From positions 23,277,210 to 23,341,209 of the forward strand of contig OX031073.1 in the NCBI GenBank assembly GCA_943736015.1: 64,000 bases of DNA, read 5' to 3'. The notes beneath the pieces were generated by a model. That model saw only the letters and a program-made list of their open reading frames with translations, was not told the DNA's origin and did not search any database. Made by a program: the position numbers and the translations under genes. Shown piece after piece: positions 32,023-43,162 of the stretch (the first letter of the stretch is position 1; every line of letters begins with the position of its first letter). This stretch comes from Tridacna crocea. Lineage: Eukaryota; Mollusca; Bivalvia; Cardiida; Cardiidae.

Positions 32023-32059
32023 ATACTTAACGTTCCTTGTTATAGAAAAAAAAACATGG

Positions 32060-32288
32060 TTAACTCTTTACCAAACAACAAGATTACAGACTAATCCAAA
32101 TTGAGAGCATTTGCAGATGACAAAATTAATGTGACTAAAAAAATTGAAATTTGGTTTTGGTAAGGGTGGAAAACACTGTGGGAAAAGGAGGAAATGCTGG
32201 TTACCAGCATTTTATCCTTTTCCCGCAATGTTTTCAAAGGCTGTCTCTCTCGGGGGTTGAAATTCGGGATTGTGTGGTATAGAGTTAA
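32060..32288 (-). mobile_element. Family A MITE, complete
   Basis: TTAACTCTTTACCAAAC to GGTATAGAGTTAA. Confidence 0.87.
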
Positions 32289-32570
32289 TGAAAATATATC
32301 ACAAAATGTTTTTTTTGCAACAGTAAAAATTAAATGCATAATTTGCTGGTAATTAACTAAGCCTTAGCCTTACAGCTCTTCTAAACCCTCTGATTGCATT
32401 CAAATGCAAATGCGTCTGAATATTTCATTTAATTGAAAAAATACCTTACTTAATGTTTTATATAAATTTGATTTTATGATTTGATTTAATTTAGGTAATT
32501 ATTTAATTATCTGAATGGAAATTGTTTTGCTGGTGAAAAATATCTTAGACGACTTATGTACAGATAATGT

Positions 32571-32982
32571 CATCTTTGTGAGCCAAAGTTACGATCGCTA
32601 CATGGATGTTATCTTGGCTTATTGAGCCCGATTTAGAGATTCCTGTGATGCGCCCTCTATTGGATGCTGGTTATTACCCCCCTTTACTTTATATTTCTGA
32701 AAGCCAATGAAATATCGTTTTACAAACTGCTTACGAATACATTTATTCAACATGAAGTGATAAGCAGACATCCACGTGGGTTTCCATGTTTACCTTCTAT
32801 TCGAAAGGTCGCAACCTTATTCCATTTTTATCAAAGATGAAATTCTACTAGCAATTTCATTTATGGCATTTAAAGCTGGCTGCATCCAATGAAAAAGCGT
32901 ATCGGGGGGAATGGAAAAATCAAGCTCGATCCGCCAAGGGTAGAGTAGTGTAGTGAATCGTCAGCCTTGGCTTGCGAAGATG
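32571..32982 (-). mobile_element. Family M MITE with perfect 9-bp target duplication
   Basis: 412 bp between AGATAATGT (32562-32570) and AGATAATGT (32983-32991). Ends CATCTTTGTGAGCCAAAG and CCTTGGCTTGCGAAGATG. Reverse to the other three copies. No coding capacity. Confidence 0.85.
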
Positions 32983-33109
32983 AGATAATGTATTCTGTGG
33001 ATTTTTTTTTTTCTTTTAACAATAGCATATAAGTGCAACTCTTTGCTTGTATAGGGGCTCTTGGCATAATGGGGATATAAGTAATTAGCAATTATTATTG
33101 GATAGTGTC

Positions 33110-33345
33110 TTAGCACTTTACCAAACAATCCCTGGTTTTACAACCCTGAGATAGAAGCCTTTTGAAAACTTTGTAGGAAAGGAGAAAATGCTGGTAAACA
33201 GCATTTTCTCCTTTTCCCACAATGTTTTCTACCCCCTGGAAATAAATTTCAATTTTTGAGTTACATTTATTTCGTGGTCTGCAAAAGTGTGCAAGTGCTT
33301 TCAATTTAAACCAGTCTAAAATTCTGTTGTTTGGTAAGGAGTTAA
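33110..33345 (+). mobile_element. Family A MITE
   Basis: Left TTAG, right TTAA; a short duplication of GTGCAAGTGC near 33287. Confidence 0.83.
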
Positions 33346-33564
33346 GCTGTTTTCATTATTAATCCAGTCATATCATAGGGACAGGTCATAAATTCATTTA
33401 TGTCATTGGTTTGCTAGTCATTAGGCAAGGGCTCTGAAGTGTTATTATAGTAACCATGAAAAATGCAGTGCTATAATTAGGATTCAAACCTGAGGGTTTC
33501 GGATTACGAATTCCCACTTTAGATCACAGAGCCAGATAGGACTCTTGAAAGCAGTCAGACCAGA

Positions 33565-33759
33565 GTTGACTCATTACCAAACAACAAAATTTTAGACTTG
33601 TTATCCTGGAATCATTTGCAGATGACAAAGTGATTGTCACTCAAAAATTGGAAAATTGACTTTTTTGGTTACCAGCATTTTCTCCTTTTCCCACGATGTT
33701 TTTTAAAGCTATCTTACTCAGGGGTCATTCAAAGTCGAGATTGTGTGGTAAATAGTTAA
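33565..33759 (-). mobile_element. Family A MITE lacking left arm
   Basis: TTTTTTGGTTACCAGC joins the flank to the centre. TTGA left, TTAA right. Confidence 0.78.
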
Positions 33760-33828
33760 TCGTTATGTAGTGCTAAATAATTGAAACAGAACTTTTACAC
33801 CTGGATAATAAAGCCCAAATGTTGCTAT

Positions 33829-34057
33829 TTAACTCTTTCCCAAACAACAAAATTTTAGACAGGTCCAATTTGAAAGCATTTGCAGACAACAAAATAAACA
33901 AAACTCAAAAAGTAAAATTTGTTTCCAGCAGAGTAGAAAACATTGTGGGAAAAGGAGAAAATGCTGGTTACCAGCATTTTCTCCTTTTCCCACATTGTTT
34001 TCAAAAGGCATTTTTCTCAGGGTCGTAAAAAGTCGGGATTGTGTGGTAAAGAGTTAA
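33829..34057 (-). mobile_element. Family A MITE, complete (229 bp)
   Basis: TTAA both ends; right TTAA shared with a B copy. Confidence 0.9.
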
Positions 34058-34203
34058 AAGGTATTTATGGGGAAAGGATAATTATCTCCATAATTATACA
34101 ACAATGTAAATCCAAAATCAGTCTGCACATTCCTAGCAGTCTGATATTGATCTACAGAGTCCACAAAAAGTCCTCAAGTGGTTCTCAGTAGACTAAGAGT
34201 TAA
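34054..34203 (+). mobile_element. Family B MITE in a TTAA chain
   Basis: 150 bp between shared TTAA sites; hairpin CAGTCTGCACATTCCTAGC / GCAGTCTGATATTGATC. Confidence 0.75.
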
Positions 34204-34420
34204 GCTTTCACCAAACAGTCTACTGGTAGTTTTTAGCTACCATGAGTTAGAGGCTTTTTTGAAAACATTGTGTTAAAAGGAAACGAAATTTTGGTAACCA
34301 GCATTGTTTTCCTTTTCTGTCAATGTGTTCAACCTATGCGAACTGTGGCCTGCCATTTATGTTTTCAATATAAAATGTGTTTAAATTTTACCATCTGTTG
34401 ATTCTGAGAAATGATATGAT
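34200..34420 (+). mobile_element. Family A MITE, old
   Basis: TTAAGCTTTCACC start; decayed palindrome around GGTAACCAGC. Confidence 0.6.
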
Positions 34421-34707
34421 TTTGTACTAAACCAAGTTGAAAGCAGTTGTAGATGACAACTTGAATGAAGCTCATACAGTCACACAGATTCCTGTCTTTT
34501 TTAGGTTAGAAAACATTGTGGGAAAAAGGAGAAAATGCTGGTTACCAGCATTTTCTCCTTTTCCCTGCTGTGTTTACTAAAGCCTTTACTTTGAAATAGG
34601 AGAAAGTGCTGGTAACCAGCATTTTTCTCCTTTTTTCCACAATGCTTTCAAAAGCCTTTATTTCCTCTGGGTGGTTAAATCTTGTGAATTTTGTGGTAAA
34701 AGGTTAA
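34421..34707 (-). mobile_element. Family A MITE with two hairpins
   Basis: One hairpin with GGTTACC (about 34510-34575) and a second with GGTAACC (about 34595-34650). Ends GTGGTAAAAGGTTAA, 300 bp before the large exon. Confidence 0.72.
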
Positions 34708-35002
34708 CGAGTTGGTGATCAGTTCCTTAAGCATTTGTAGCTTATCGCATACTAACTAGGTACATTGAGATACAGTAGTAGGTACATAGAATTTTACCTG
34801 AAGTATTAAACCTTAATTCTGTGATCCATTCTTACAGAAATCATGGGGATGTAAATATTTCAACAAGTTTAGAAATTATGTACTTCCTTCCTTGAAATTT
34901 CTCTCCCTTATTCAAGGTTTACCTGAGTTCACACCTGCTATTGGCCACCACTGTATTTCTTCTGAGTGTTATTTGGCTTGGCGCCTGTTTGAAATTGAAT
35001 AG

Positions 35003-37576
35003 GAAGTTTTCTTTTACCGGCATGCTCTGTATTCTCTGTGGAGAACATTGTCTGTTATCACTTGCTTGTTGTATTTCGTTGCTGCAATCATGCTAAAATT
35101 TGCCACTAAAAAGCCACCTAGATTAAAACAGTCAACAATAAATGAAAGTGAAGGCCAATTATACAGTGGTGAAGGTGAAGGTCGTTTTGTTGGAAATATT
35201 TCAAAATATGGAGATTTATCAAGTGTAGAGGATTCAGTGGATAGTGGGATTAATCAAAGTGTGGATTTTTTAGGTTTTAAACCAAATGTGGATTATGATG
35301 GATTACATGAAAATAAGGAGAATGTTAGTTACCCTGGATACCATTCTAGACCTGTACAATCTCCAATAAAAGAAAAGTGGAAGGCATTTAATGTGAAGTA
35401 TGGAAAAATTGGTGTTGAGAAAGAGATACAAATTCCATTAGAAGTCCCACCCCGAGAGGTTGGAATGTCTAGGAATGGACATGTCTATGAAGGTCAGAGG
35501 TCACACTATAATCCAGGCTATCATGACAACTCAATGACAACAAGACCTGAATCAAATCTGAATCTATACAAGTTCCCAGTATCTAGTGAGTCTAGGGTTT
35601 ATCCAAGAGGGAGTGGTTACCAGTTTTTATCTCCAGACACTCAAGGTCAGATGTCAAGGTCACCTCAACCAGCTCAGAGTTACAGTTCACAAAGACAACA
35701 TTCTTACATGCCAGACAGTATTTCTAGTCACAATGTTAATGTAGATAACTATGGCATTTATGGACAACCATACAGTTTAGATTCTACTGCAAGTCTGTCC
35801 CTTGACTCTGTAAGCACAATTGGTGACCCATCATCCAAAAGTCCATCAGAATATTTGGATTATGATATGTTGATGGAGGACATGCAACCACCAGTAAGGA
35901 GAGGGATAGATAATAAACCACCCACAGTGCCTCATAAACACAGACATGTACATGTAGGGAGAGGGACACATGGGCTCTGTGAGGGCTCAAGTTCACCAAC
36001 ACGCCCAGGATCCACAGAAAGTCACATGATATCATCACTAAGGAAGAGCCCTGGTTATAAAAGTGGGCATCATGTTAGGTGGGGTCCAGGGGTTGTCAAT
36101 AGTGGACAAAAGGAGCCAGAGATACCAGCAGCTCTGCAGACTTCCTCCCCAAGTAAGAAAACTAAGAAGAAAACTTCACTGAGAACATTATTGAATTTAC
36201 CAAAGTTTCCTGTAAGAGATGAAGACTTACCAGACCATGGAAGTGACCTTGATCAAAGGTCAGAAAGTCAAACTCATGCCATAAGCAAACAGAAAAAGAC
36301 TCGAAAACAAACATCTAGTGCTGCAACCAGACCCATGCCAGCCACAGAACTAGCCTGTTTACAGTACAAGAAGGAATTTTCTGCTCCAAAAACTGTTAAT
36401 TTGTCAAATGTCCCATCAACTCTGACGAAAAATGTGCCAAAATTAAACATTACTCGGGCTCATCAGTTTCAGTCTATTTTCTCTTTACCAATCTCAACCC
36501 AGAGTTTCCCATTGCATCATGGGAAACCAGCACAAACCACAGCTATCACACAACCCATCATGCATGTTGGTAAACAAGAATCCCCTCATAAGGGTCAGAT
36601 AAATTCGGTGCGCCCTTTCAGTGTCAATGGACAGACAGATGAAATTCAAGATTATGATAACTGCAGTGAAACGCAGCCACAAATATCAAAACTCATTAGT
36701 GTCAGACAGGGTACCTTGAATGAAACTGGTGTTTTTTCTCCGTCTTCAGTTACAGCCGGCTCTCAATTTAATGTGACAAACTCGCAAAAAGTGCATATTT
36801 TGAATGGATTACAAACGACCAGCCAAAATATCCCTGTCACGTTTGACACATTTGTTACATGGGGGAGACCATCTGAGAAAAATGTTACATTTGATACTTT
36901 TGTTACACTTGGCCGACCATATGCAACCAGCACTCCTGTCCCAAATGGAAGCTATCAAGGATCTGTGCAATATTTAGGTAATACCAGCATTAATCAAGGT
37001 TCCGGAAGTAATTTGTATTACACAACTAGTGCAGCTACTTGTGGAGGACAGATTCCTTTGATTACGCAACCGTTTATGTCAACTAATGTAGTAGGGAGCA
37101 AAACAAAAAGTACAAGTGTTTTAAGACCAACTTCAGTACCAATTGTTTCACATATTGTTCACAAGGACACTAGAGTGCCTTTATTAAGAGACCAAAGGCT
37201 GGAGCAAGGAATGTTGGGTAGGGGTCATGTGAGGTCATCAGGACCTTATGAAATGGATAACAGGAATTATGGGAAGTTGTCATCTCCTCCGTCAACTTTC
37301 ATCACTTGGACTCAAGGCTCTGTTGTACATCCGGATAATGCAAATGTACGTACTTGGCAGTCACATGATCAGATGACATCACATGACACTATAGGTTTCC
37401 ATGGCAACCAGTCAGCTTTTAAGGATAGGGGTACTTACCATGAGCGGGAGAGTCAGGATTATGATGATGACGTCTTCATGAATCTGATGTCCAGTCTTTC
37501 TAGTCCAAGTTCCATGCAGACAGGTCAAGTGAGGCGTAAACTGGACTTTGAAGGAGTTTCTAGGAAACCAGAAACG
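35003..37576 (+). CDS. Very large exon encoding a disordered Ser/Thr/Pro/Gln-rich protein segment
   Basis: One frame is open from just after a TAG at 35000-35002 to a stop at 37610-37612, but a strong donor (ACG|GTATGT) at 37576/37577 on a codon boundary indicates the exon ends there and the last residues before the stop are intronic. The 5' end is unsure: AATAG at 34998-35002 could be an acceptor giving phase 0, or translation could begin at the ATG at 35090 (A at -3), making this an alternative first exon. From that ATG the exon encodes about 829 residues. The first 30 residues before/around the ATG are hydrophobic; the rest is low in hydrophobics with basic Lys-rich patches (KKTKKKTS), many SP/TP sites and a 12-residue duplication, VTFDTFVTWGRP and VTFDTFVTLGRP, about 16 residues apart. 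No folded domain was recognised. It could be the linker region of the same gene as the C1 exon 30 kb upstream; that is inference. Confidence 0.75.
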
Positions 37577-37582
37577 GTATGT
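37577..37582 (+). promoter_or_regulatory. 5' splice site of the large exon
   Basis: GTATGT directly follows codon ACG in frame; the open frame closes 30 bp later, as expected for intron sequence read through. Confidence 0.75.
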
Positions 37583-37768
37583 CATATTAGCTTGGATCCT
37601 CTTACTTTCTAGATCTACTCTCTATCTTCCAAAAGTTTCACTTTTCTGATGACTATCAAATACAATTGAAAATGTTTTTTTTTTTCACTATTGCAAAAAA
37701 GGCCCAGATACTAAATTAGGAATAATTTAACCAGAATATTAGAGGGCAGCTCTCTCAGAAAAAATGGT

Positions 37769-37999
37769 TTAACCCTTTACCACACAATGATGACTTTTAA
37801 CACCCCTAAAAGAGAAGGATTTTGAAAACATTGTGGTAAAAAGATAAAATGCTGGTTACCAGCATTTTCTCCTTTTCCCACAATATTTTAAAACCCATCA
37901 AAGAAAACTCTTTTCATACAGGCCACATTGAAACTGTCATCAGCAATAATGCTTTCATGTCGAAGAGGTCTAAAATCTTGTCCTGTGGTAAAGGGTTAA
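37769..37999 (+). mobile_element. Family A MITE with flipped centre
   Basis: Plus-type flanks but centre GGTTACC. TTAA both ends; GACTTTTAACACCCC subfamily. Confidence 0.86.
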
Positions 38000-38167
38000 A
38001 ATACCTTGGTGGCACCTCAACTGGTAGCAGTGATTTCTCAGTAATACATCACAAAAACGTGAAGAGGGCAGATACAGGATTAGACTGCATGCTCTGTACA
38101 GTTTGATCTTGGTCTACAGTGTCTGCAAATTCCACCCTTATAGTTTGGCTTGGCAGATTAAGGGTAT
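37996..38167 (+). mobile_element. Family B MITE, degenerate
   Basis: TTAA shared at the left; CTGCATGCTCTGTACAGTTTG hairpin; ends GCAGATTAAGGGTA. Confidence 0.6.
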
Positions 38168-38336
38168 ATACTTTAAGTCTACATGATGCAATGAGAGATT
38201 AACATGGATGCAAATCTCCAGGTGATATTATGCAATTAAAACATGTTTTTTATGGTGGGAAAAAAACTATGAGTGATGTATGTCTCATCAGATTTTTATG
38301 GTGCCATAGTAATTAGGACTTTTACCCTTGGAAGAT

Positions 38337-38549
38337 TTAGTCTTTACCACACAATCTCAACTTTTAACGACCCTGAGAAAAGGGCATTTTAAAAACATTG
38401 TAGGAAAAGGAGAAAATGCTGGTAACCAGTATTTTCTCCTTTTCCCACAATGTTTTCTACCCTGCTAGAAACAAATACGTTTATTTTGTGGTCTGTAAGT
38501 GGTTTCAATCTGGACCAGTCTAACATTTTGTCGTTTGGTAAAGAGTTAA
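38337..38549 (+). mobile_element. Family A MITE
   Basis: TTAGTCTTTACCACAC to GGTAAAGAGTTAA; short deletion after the right arm. Confidence 0.82.
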
Positions 38550-38727
38550 GTTGGTCCAAATTCAAAGCATTTGCAGATGATAAAATTAATGAAAACTTGC
38601 TCATATGATGGAATTTGTCTTTCAAAGGGCAGAGAGCATTGTTCGAAAAAAAGAAAAAGTTTGTATTTTTTCCACATTGCTTTTAATCAGTTTTACTGAG
38701 ATCCTTAGGGCTCTTCAAAAATAGCGT
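38546..38727 (-). mobile_element. Family A remnant
   Basis: TTAAGTTGGTCCAAATTC lacks the TIR; the palindrome is eroded to GAAAAAAAGAAAAAG. Confidence 0.5.
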
Positions 38728-38739
38728 ACCAGCCTTAAG

Positions 38740-38990
38740 TGCCCGGCTGGCTCAGTGGTGAGCGTGTCGGACTCATGACCTGGTGGTTGTGAGTTCTATA
38801 CCCAGTTGAGGCAAACTTTCTTTCCGGCGTATCTTCGCCTGTCACCTCTGCTGAAGCATATGAGAATAGTAATCGGTGGCTTTGGAAAGAAAGTACTGTT
38901 AGTACTGGTATGAGAAAGCCAGGAAGCACACCATGATATGACCTTAGCTGTTAAAGTGGTGTCAAACCCCAATACAACCAACCAACAACC
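38740..38990 (+). repeat. S2 SINE
   Basis: tRNA-like head CCCGGCTGGCTCAGTGGTGA (A box) and GTGAGTTCTATACCC (B box); the body ends GGTGTCAAACCCCAATAC then CAACCAACCAACAACC. AAAAATAGC occurs on both sides. Confidence 0.8.
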
Positions 38991-39079
38991 AAAAATAGCA
39001 TTGTATTGTAAACATTTAACCTGTATGCTGCTTCAAAGTTAAAATAAAACTTTAAATTTGATATTATAGGCCCAAACTC

Positions 39080-39233
39080 TGCTATATCAAAGGTATTTTT
39101 GTGGGGAAAAAAATCTCTTTATTGGAAAGTGTAGATCCAAGCTCAGAGAGAGTCTGCATGTTCTGTGCAGTCTGATCTTGATCTACACTGTCTACAAAAG
39201 GTCTGTAGTTACACTCAATAACCTAAGGGTTAA
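39080..39233 (+). mobile_element. Family B MITE
   Basis: GTGTAGATCCAAGCTCAGAG / CAGTCTGATCTTGATCTACAC; ends CCTAAGGGTTAA. Confidence 0.72.
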
Positions 39234-39472
39234 AAGTATGGCAATGAACTGATGGCACTGACTCCTGTTTCCGCCCCATAGGTTGTTATTTGTCCTGGTG
39301 GCCCTGGTCTGTGTACAGACTTCAAAGATTTGTTGATGAAATCTTGAAAGTTTGTAGTATAATAAAGATGCCAGCATGGGCTTATCAAACATCTAAGTTC
39401 AGTAACAGGGTCAGTGATGGAGTGAGCAGACTGGGCTGGTAACTTTTGGTTGAATGAGACTCAAAGGTCCAG

Positions 39473-39697
39473 TTAACCCTTTCCCAAACACCAAATTTTG
39501 GACTCTTCCAAACCAAAAGAGTTTGCAGACGACAGTTTTAGATTTGGAGAAAATGCCTGAAAGTTCTCAAAAAGGGTCAAAAGCACTGTGGGAAAAGGAG
39601 AAATTGCTCATTACGAGCAATTTCTCCTTTTCCCACAGTGTTTTCAAAAGACTTACTGCAGACATGTAAAAACCAGGGCTTGTTTGGGAAAGGGTTA
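39473..39697 (-). mobile_element. Family A MITE with a family C-type hairpin centre
   Basis: Arms are A-type (GTGGGAAAAGGAGAAA) but the tip is AATTGCTCATTACGAGCAATT as in family C. TTAA both ends. Confidence 0.87.
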
Positions 39698-39921
39698 ACC
39701 CTTTACCAAATGACAATTTTAGACTGGTCCAAATTGAAAGCACTTGCAGACGACAAAGTAAATGTAACTCAAAAATTGAAGTTTGCTTCCAACATGGGAG
39801 AAAATATTGTGGAAGAAGGAGAAAATGCTGGTTACCAGCATTTTCTCTTTTTCCCACAATATTTTCAAAAGGCTACTATTTCAGGCTCGTAAAAACCAGA
39901 GATTGTTTGGTAAAGGGTTAA
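39694..39921 (-). mobile_element. Family A MITE, complete
   Basis: Shares TTAA with the hybrid copy; AATATTGTGG / CCACAATATT changes match on both arms. Confidence 0.86.
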
Positions 39922-39956
39922 GTAGGGTAATTAAGATGTCACACCTTTGCTGCATG

Positions 39957-40070
39957 ATCCTAACTTTTGGCAAACCTCGGAAAGAAGGCTTTTGAAAACA
40001 TTGTGGAAAAAGGAGAGAGTGTTGGTTACCAGCATTTTCTCCTTTTCCATGATGTTTTCTATCCTTTTAA
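39957..40070 (+). mobile_element. Family A left half, flipped centre
   Basis: Plus-type left flank with GGTTACC centre; the right half is replaced by the next copy's TTAA. Confidence 0.7.
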
Positions 40071-40295
40071 CTCTTTACCCTACAATCCTGACTTTTAACG
40101 ACCCTGAGAAAGAAGGCTTTTGAAAACATTGTGGGAAAAGGAGAAAATGCTGGTAAACAGCATTTTCTTCATTTCCCACAATGTTTTCTGTCCTTTCCAA
40201 ACCAAATTTCAATTTTTCAGTCACATTTGTCTTGTCATCTGCAAATGCTTTCACTTAGGACTGGTCTGAAATTTTCTCATGTGGTAAAGAGTTAA
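40067..40295 (+). mobile_element. Family A MITE, complete
   Basis: TTAACTCTTTACCC to GGTAAAGAGTTAA. Confidence 0.87.
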
Positions 40296-40412
40296 AGACC
40301 GATTATTTGATTTGAGCCACATTTAGTTTTTCATCTGCAAATGCTTTTAAATGTTTTCAAGAAACTTTTTCCTCAGGTTGTTAAAACAAGGCTCTGTTTG
40401 CTAAAGAGTTAA
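40292..40412. mobile_element. Family A rearranged fragment
   Basis: A right-half piece (+) is fused to a right-half piece (-), without the palindrome, between two TTAA. Confidence 0.6.
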
Positions 40413-40566
40413 CAAACTGAGTGTGAATCCAAGATAAGACTGCACAGAATATGCATTCTGATTCAAAGTTTAAAACATCCCAACCCTTCAGCTATACCAA
40501 ATTAGTCATCTGCAAATGCTATCAATGCTGGCGAATTGAAAGTTTGTTGATCTGGTGAGGAGTTGC
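40409..40566 (+). mobile_element. Family B and A fragments
   Basis: AATCCAAGATAAGACTGCAC (B) at 40425-40475, then an A right end (GTCATCTGCAAATGCTATC) at 40497-40566. Confidence 0.5.
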
Positions 40567-41229
40567 GGGGCGACTGTTTATACTTCAAAATGTGCACAAT
40601 TTTCAACCAGTGGACAATATAGCGGGATGCTTAGGTGGTCTTATAGATACAGACCAGTGAATTGTGACATTTATAAATGAAATTGTAAGACTATCTTTTG
40701 AATAATGATGGTCATTGTATACCACATTTTACCTTGTTAATGCCCCTAATAGTGGCACCCCTCACAATATTACTTACTCCAGAGGCCTCCATATAACCCC
40801 AATCCACAGTCCGGACCTAACCCGAAATTTGGCAACTGGATTGACAAACTTCCAAAGGCAAGATTAATTCACTGGAACTTTTCAAATGCAGACTGATGAA
40901 ATTTATGACCGATCTGTTGTAAATAAACTTTTTGGTGCTGCTTTGACATAAATCCCTACTTTCTTCTGTGCAGCATTGACATAAATCCCTACTTTCTTCA
41001 ATGTCATTAATACATCTGAATAAACATACGCATCCAATAACATCAATTTTGTCAACTTCAGGGTACTGTAACTTAAAGGTTGCCCTTCAGATCTTGGGAC
41101 GAAAATTTTACAAAAATGCAAAAAGATCATTATTATACTCCCAAAGCCTTTTAATTTTCATTCATAAAACCCCAGTAGTCGAAAACCATTTGACAACACG
41201 AGTAAATAGAGATTTACTGCGGCCCAGGT
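40567..41229. other. No recognised gene; 32-bp tandem duplication
   Basis: TTGACATAAATCCCTACTTT occurs at about 40944 and 40976. A 46-codon open stretch at 40755-40895 has no donor and is not called. Confidence 0.5.
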
Positions 41230-41855
41230 TGACACCAACGGGAGACACGTTCTATTTTTAGACGATCAATTCGCTCATTTACATACAGGAATACACAGAC
41301 GAAGTTTCAAACATAGCATCTGAAGAAGACATTGTGGAAAATAATTATTACATGTTTGTTATGTAATGGAATTTAAGCGTTATGAGTCAGTCACGTGCCA
41401 GTCACTTGACATTCCCACAATGCTTTATTGATTTTTGGTGCGAAATCTAAAAATACCTTAAGAGGCTACGTAGCCTTTTAACCCTTTACCCCATAAGGTA
41501 ATTCTATGGTATCTCTTATTGACCTTAAATAACAGCAAGGATGAAGCTGTTTCTTATGTGTATATGACACCTTTTGACAGCATAGAAAACATTGTGGCAA
41601 AAGGTGAAATTGCTCGTGACGAGCAATTTCACCTTTCGCCACAATGTTTTCCAAAGGTTCCTACAAGCAATGCGTAGAAATGAGTATCTGTGGAGTATAG
41701 GGTTAAGGGAACACCATCAAAAAAAATTTTTTTTTGTAATTTTATGAATCTTAATTATTGATGATTTGTATTATTTTTTCATATGAATTTCAGTGATACG
41801 TATATTTTTTAATTTGGTGAGATGTAAAAATTCTAAATACCCACCTTTAAAAAAA
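41230..41855. repeat. Repeat G, copy carrying a family C insertion
   Basis: Matches 53268-53660 from GACACCAACGGGAGACACG to CTAAATACCCAC, apart from the C MITE at 41478-41706. Confidence 0.85.
41478..41706 (+). mobile_element. Family C MITE, complete, with known empty site
   Basis: TTAACCCTTTACCCC to GGAGTATAGGGTTAA, 229 bp with both TTAA. The paralogous repeat has a single TTAA at 53512-53515. Confidence 0.92.
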
Positions 41856-42262
41856 GAATTAAGAATATGAAGTATTGAATACTAATGCCCCATTATAGTT
41901 GTAATGCTCTTTCATGTTCAAATGAATCATGACCAGCAGGAAGATTGATGTTCTTCATTAGTTCAGTGGGTCTTTCAAATGGTGATCATTTTGCACATGG
42001 CACTAACTAGAACCTGGATCTACATGCCCCATATCTTTATGTGACTGCATGCACTGAAATTTCCGGAAATTTGCTTAGAAATAAGAGGGCCCTGTTAGTA
42101 TTTAGTACAGTGCCATGGTGCCTTAATTAGGAGAAATACGGTACATAAATTAGTTATGAATATAAATGAAGCAGTCATTAATATACATGAATACAAGGCA
42201 TGACAGAGAAAGTGGGCTTGTACGTAGGACTGATGAGTTCATATTTGCCAAGGTGAAAGTGG
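41856..42262. other. No recognised feature
   Basis: No repeat family or splice-bounded frame seen. Confidence 0.45.
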
Positions 42263-42345
42263 CATTAACTCTGTACCAGAAGATTAAATTTTTTACTTTT
42301 TCATTTTTGATGCATTTGCAGACAACTAAATTTACTTCAATATCT
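42263..42345 (-). mobile_element. Family A left fragment
   Basis: TTAACTCTGTACCAGAAG to TTTGCAGACAACTAAAT. Confidence 0.5.
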
Positions 42346-42359
42346 TCCTTTTAGATTTG

Positions 42360-42580
42360 TGTGCTTGGTTGTGAGTAAGAGCATAGGCTTCGTAATCATA
42401 AGGTACTTTGTTGATTGATAACCAGGAGCCAGGTGTCAAGTTTCGGACAGTTCACTAGCTCACAAATTTGCCATGAGTATACTGGTGTAGATTCGATAAA
42501 ACGGAATTGAGAAGGATTGGGAAAATATGCAAGACCTTGTTTCAGTTGATGTAAAATTAATACGATTGAATTAAATGTAG
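42360..42580 (+). repeat. S3 SINE, diverged
   Basis: TTGGTTGTGAGTAAGAGC head and GAGCCAGGTGTCAAGTTTC body line up with S3. Confidence 0.65.
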
Positions 42581-42720
42581 CTTTTAAAGGTGATTTGGTT
42601 TGTCAATGAGGAAAGATGAAAAGGCTGGAAATCACAGAATTTTTATAAGCTCTTTCCCCCCGACTTGTTAAATGTTATTTGTGTGACAAAGGGCATATTT
42701 CTTGGAAGCAAGGAAATACC

Positions 42721-42945
42721 TTAACTTTTTACCAAACAATCATGGGTTTTCACGACTCTTGAGAAAGAAGCCTTTTGAAGACCTTGTTGGAAAAGGAGAA
42801 AATGCTGGTAACCAGCATTTTCTCCTTTTCCCACAAGGTTTTCCACCCTTCTTAAACCAGATTTCAATTTTTGAGTCACATTTTTTTAGTTTTCTGCAAA
42901 TGCTTTAAACTTGGACCTGTCAAATTTTGTCATTTGGTAGAGTTT
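42721..42945 (+). mobile_element. Family A MITE
   Basis: TTAACTTTTTACC to CATTTGGTAGAGTTTA. Both arms carry matched CTTGTTGG / CCACAAGG-type change. Confidence 0.83.
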
Positions 42946-42971
42946 ACTAAGATGAGTTGAAAAAAGCATCT

Positions 42972-43162
42972 GGGTCTGTATTCACCAAACATTCTTTAGA
43001 AAGTTCTTTGTTTTATTCTTCAAGATTTTCTATACTTGTTATAAGTAACACAATATCTGAATGCTGGTTTAGCCAATCAGATGTTGTGTTACTTACAAAT
43101 TTAGAAAATTCTGGAGAATAAGACTGAGAATATTGTTAAGAATGGTTGGTGAATACCGGACC
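42972..43162. mobile_element. Family H hairpin element
   Basis: GGTCTGTATTCACCAAACATT at the left pairs with GGTTGGTGAATACCGGACC at the right; pairing continues inward (GTAACACAA / TTGTGTTAC). Confidence 0.75.

Noticed and set aside
33440-33545. Possible minus-strand tRNA-derived repeat (GGTTTGAATCC)
   Set aside because: Only the B-box-like word is present; no A box or second copy to align.
40755-40895. Possible small exon with a Pro/Asn-rich frame after AATAG
   Set aside because: No donor site within the open stretch and weak acceptor; could be chance.
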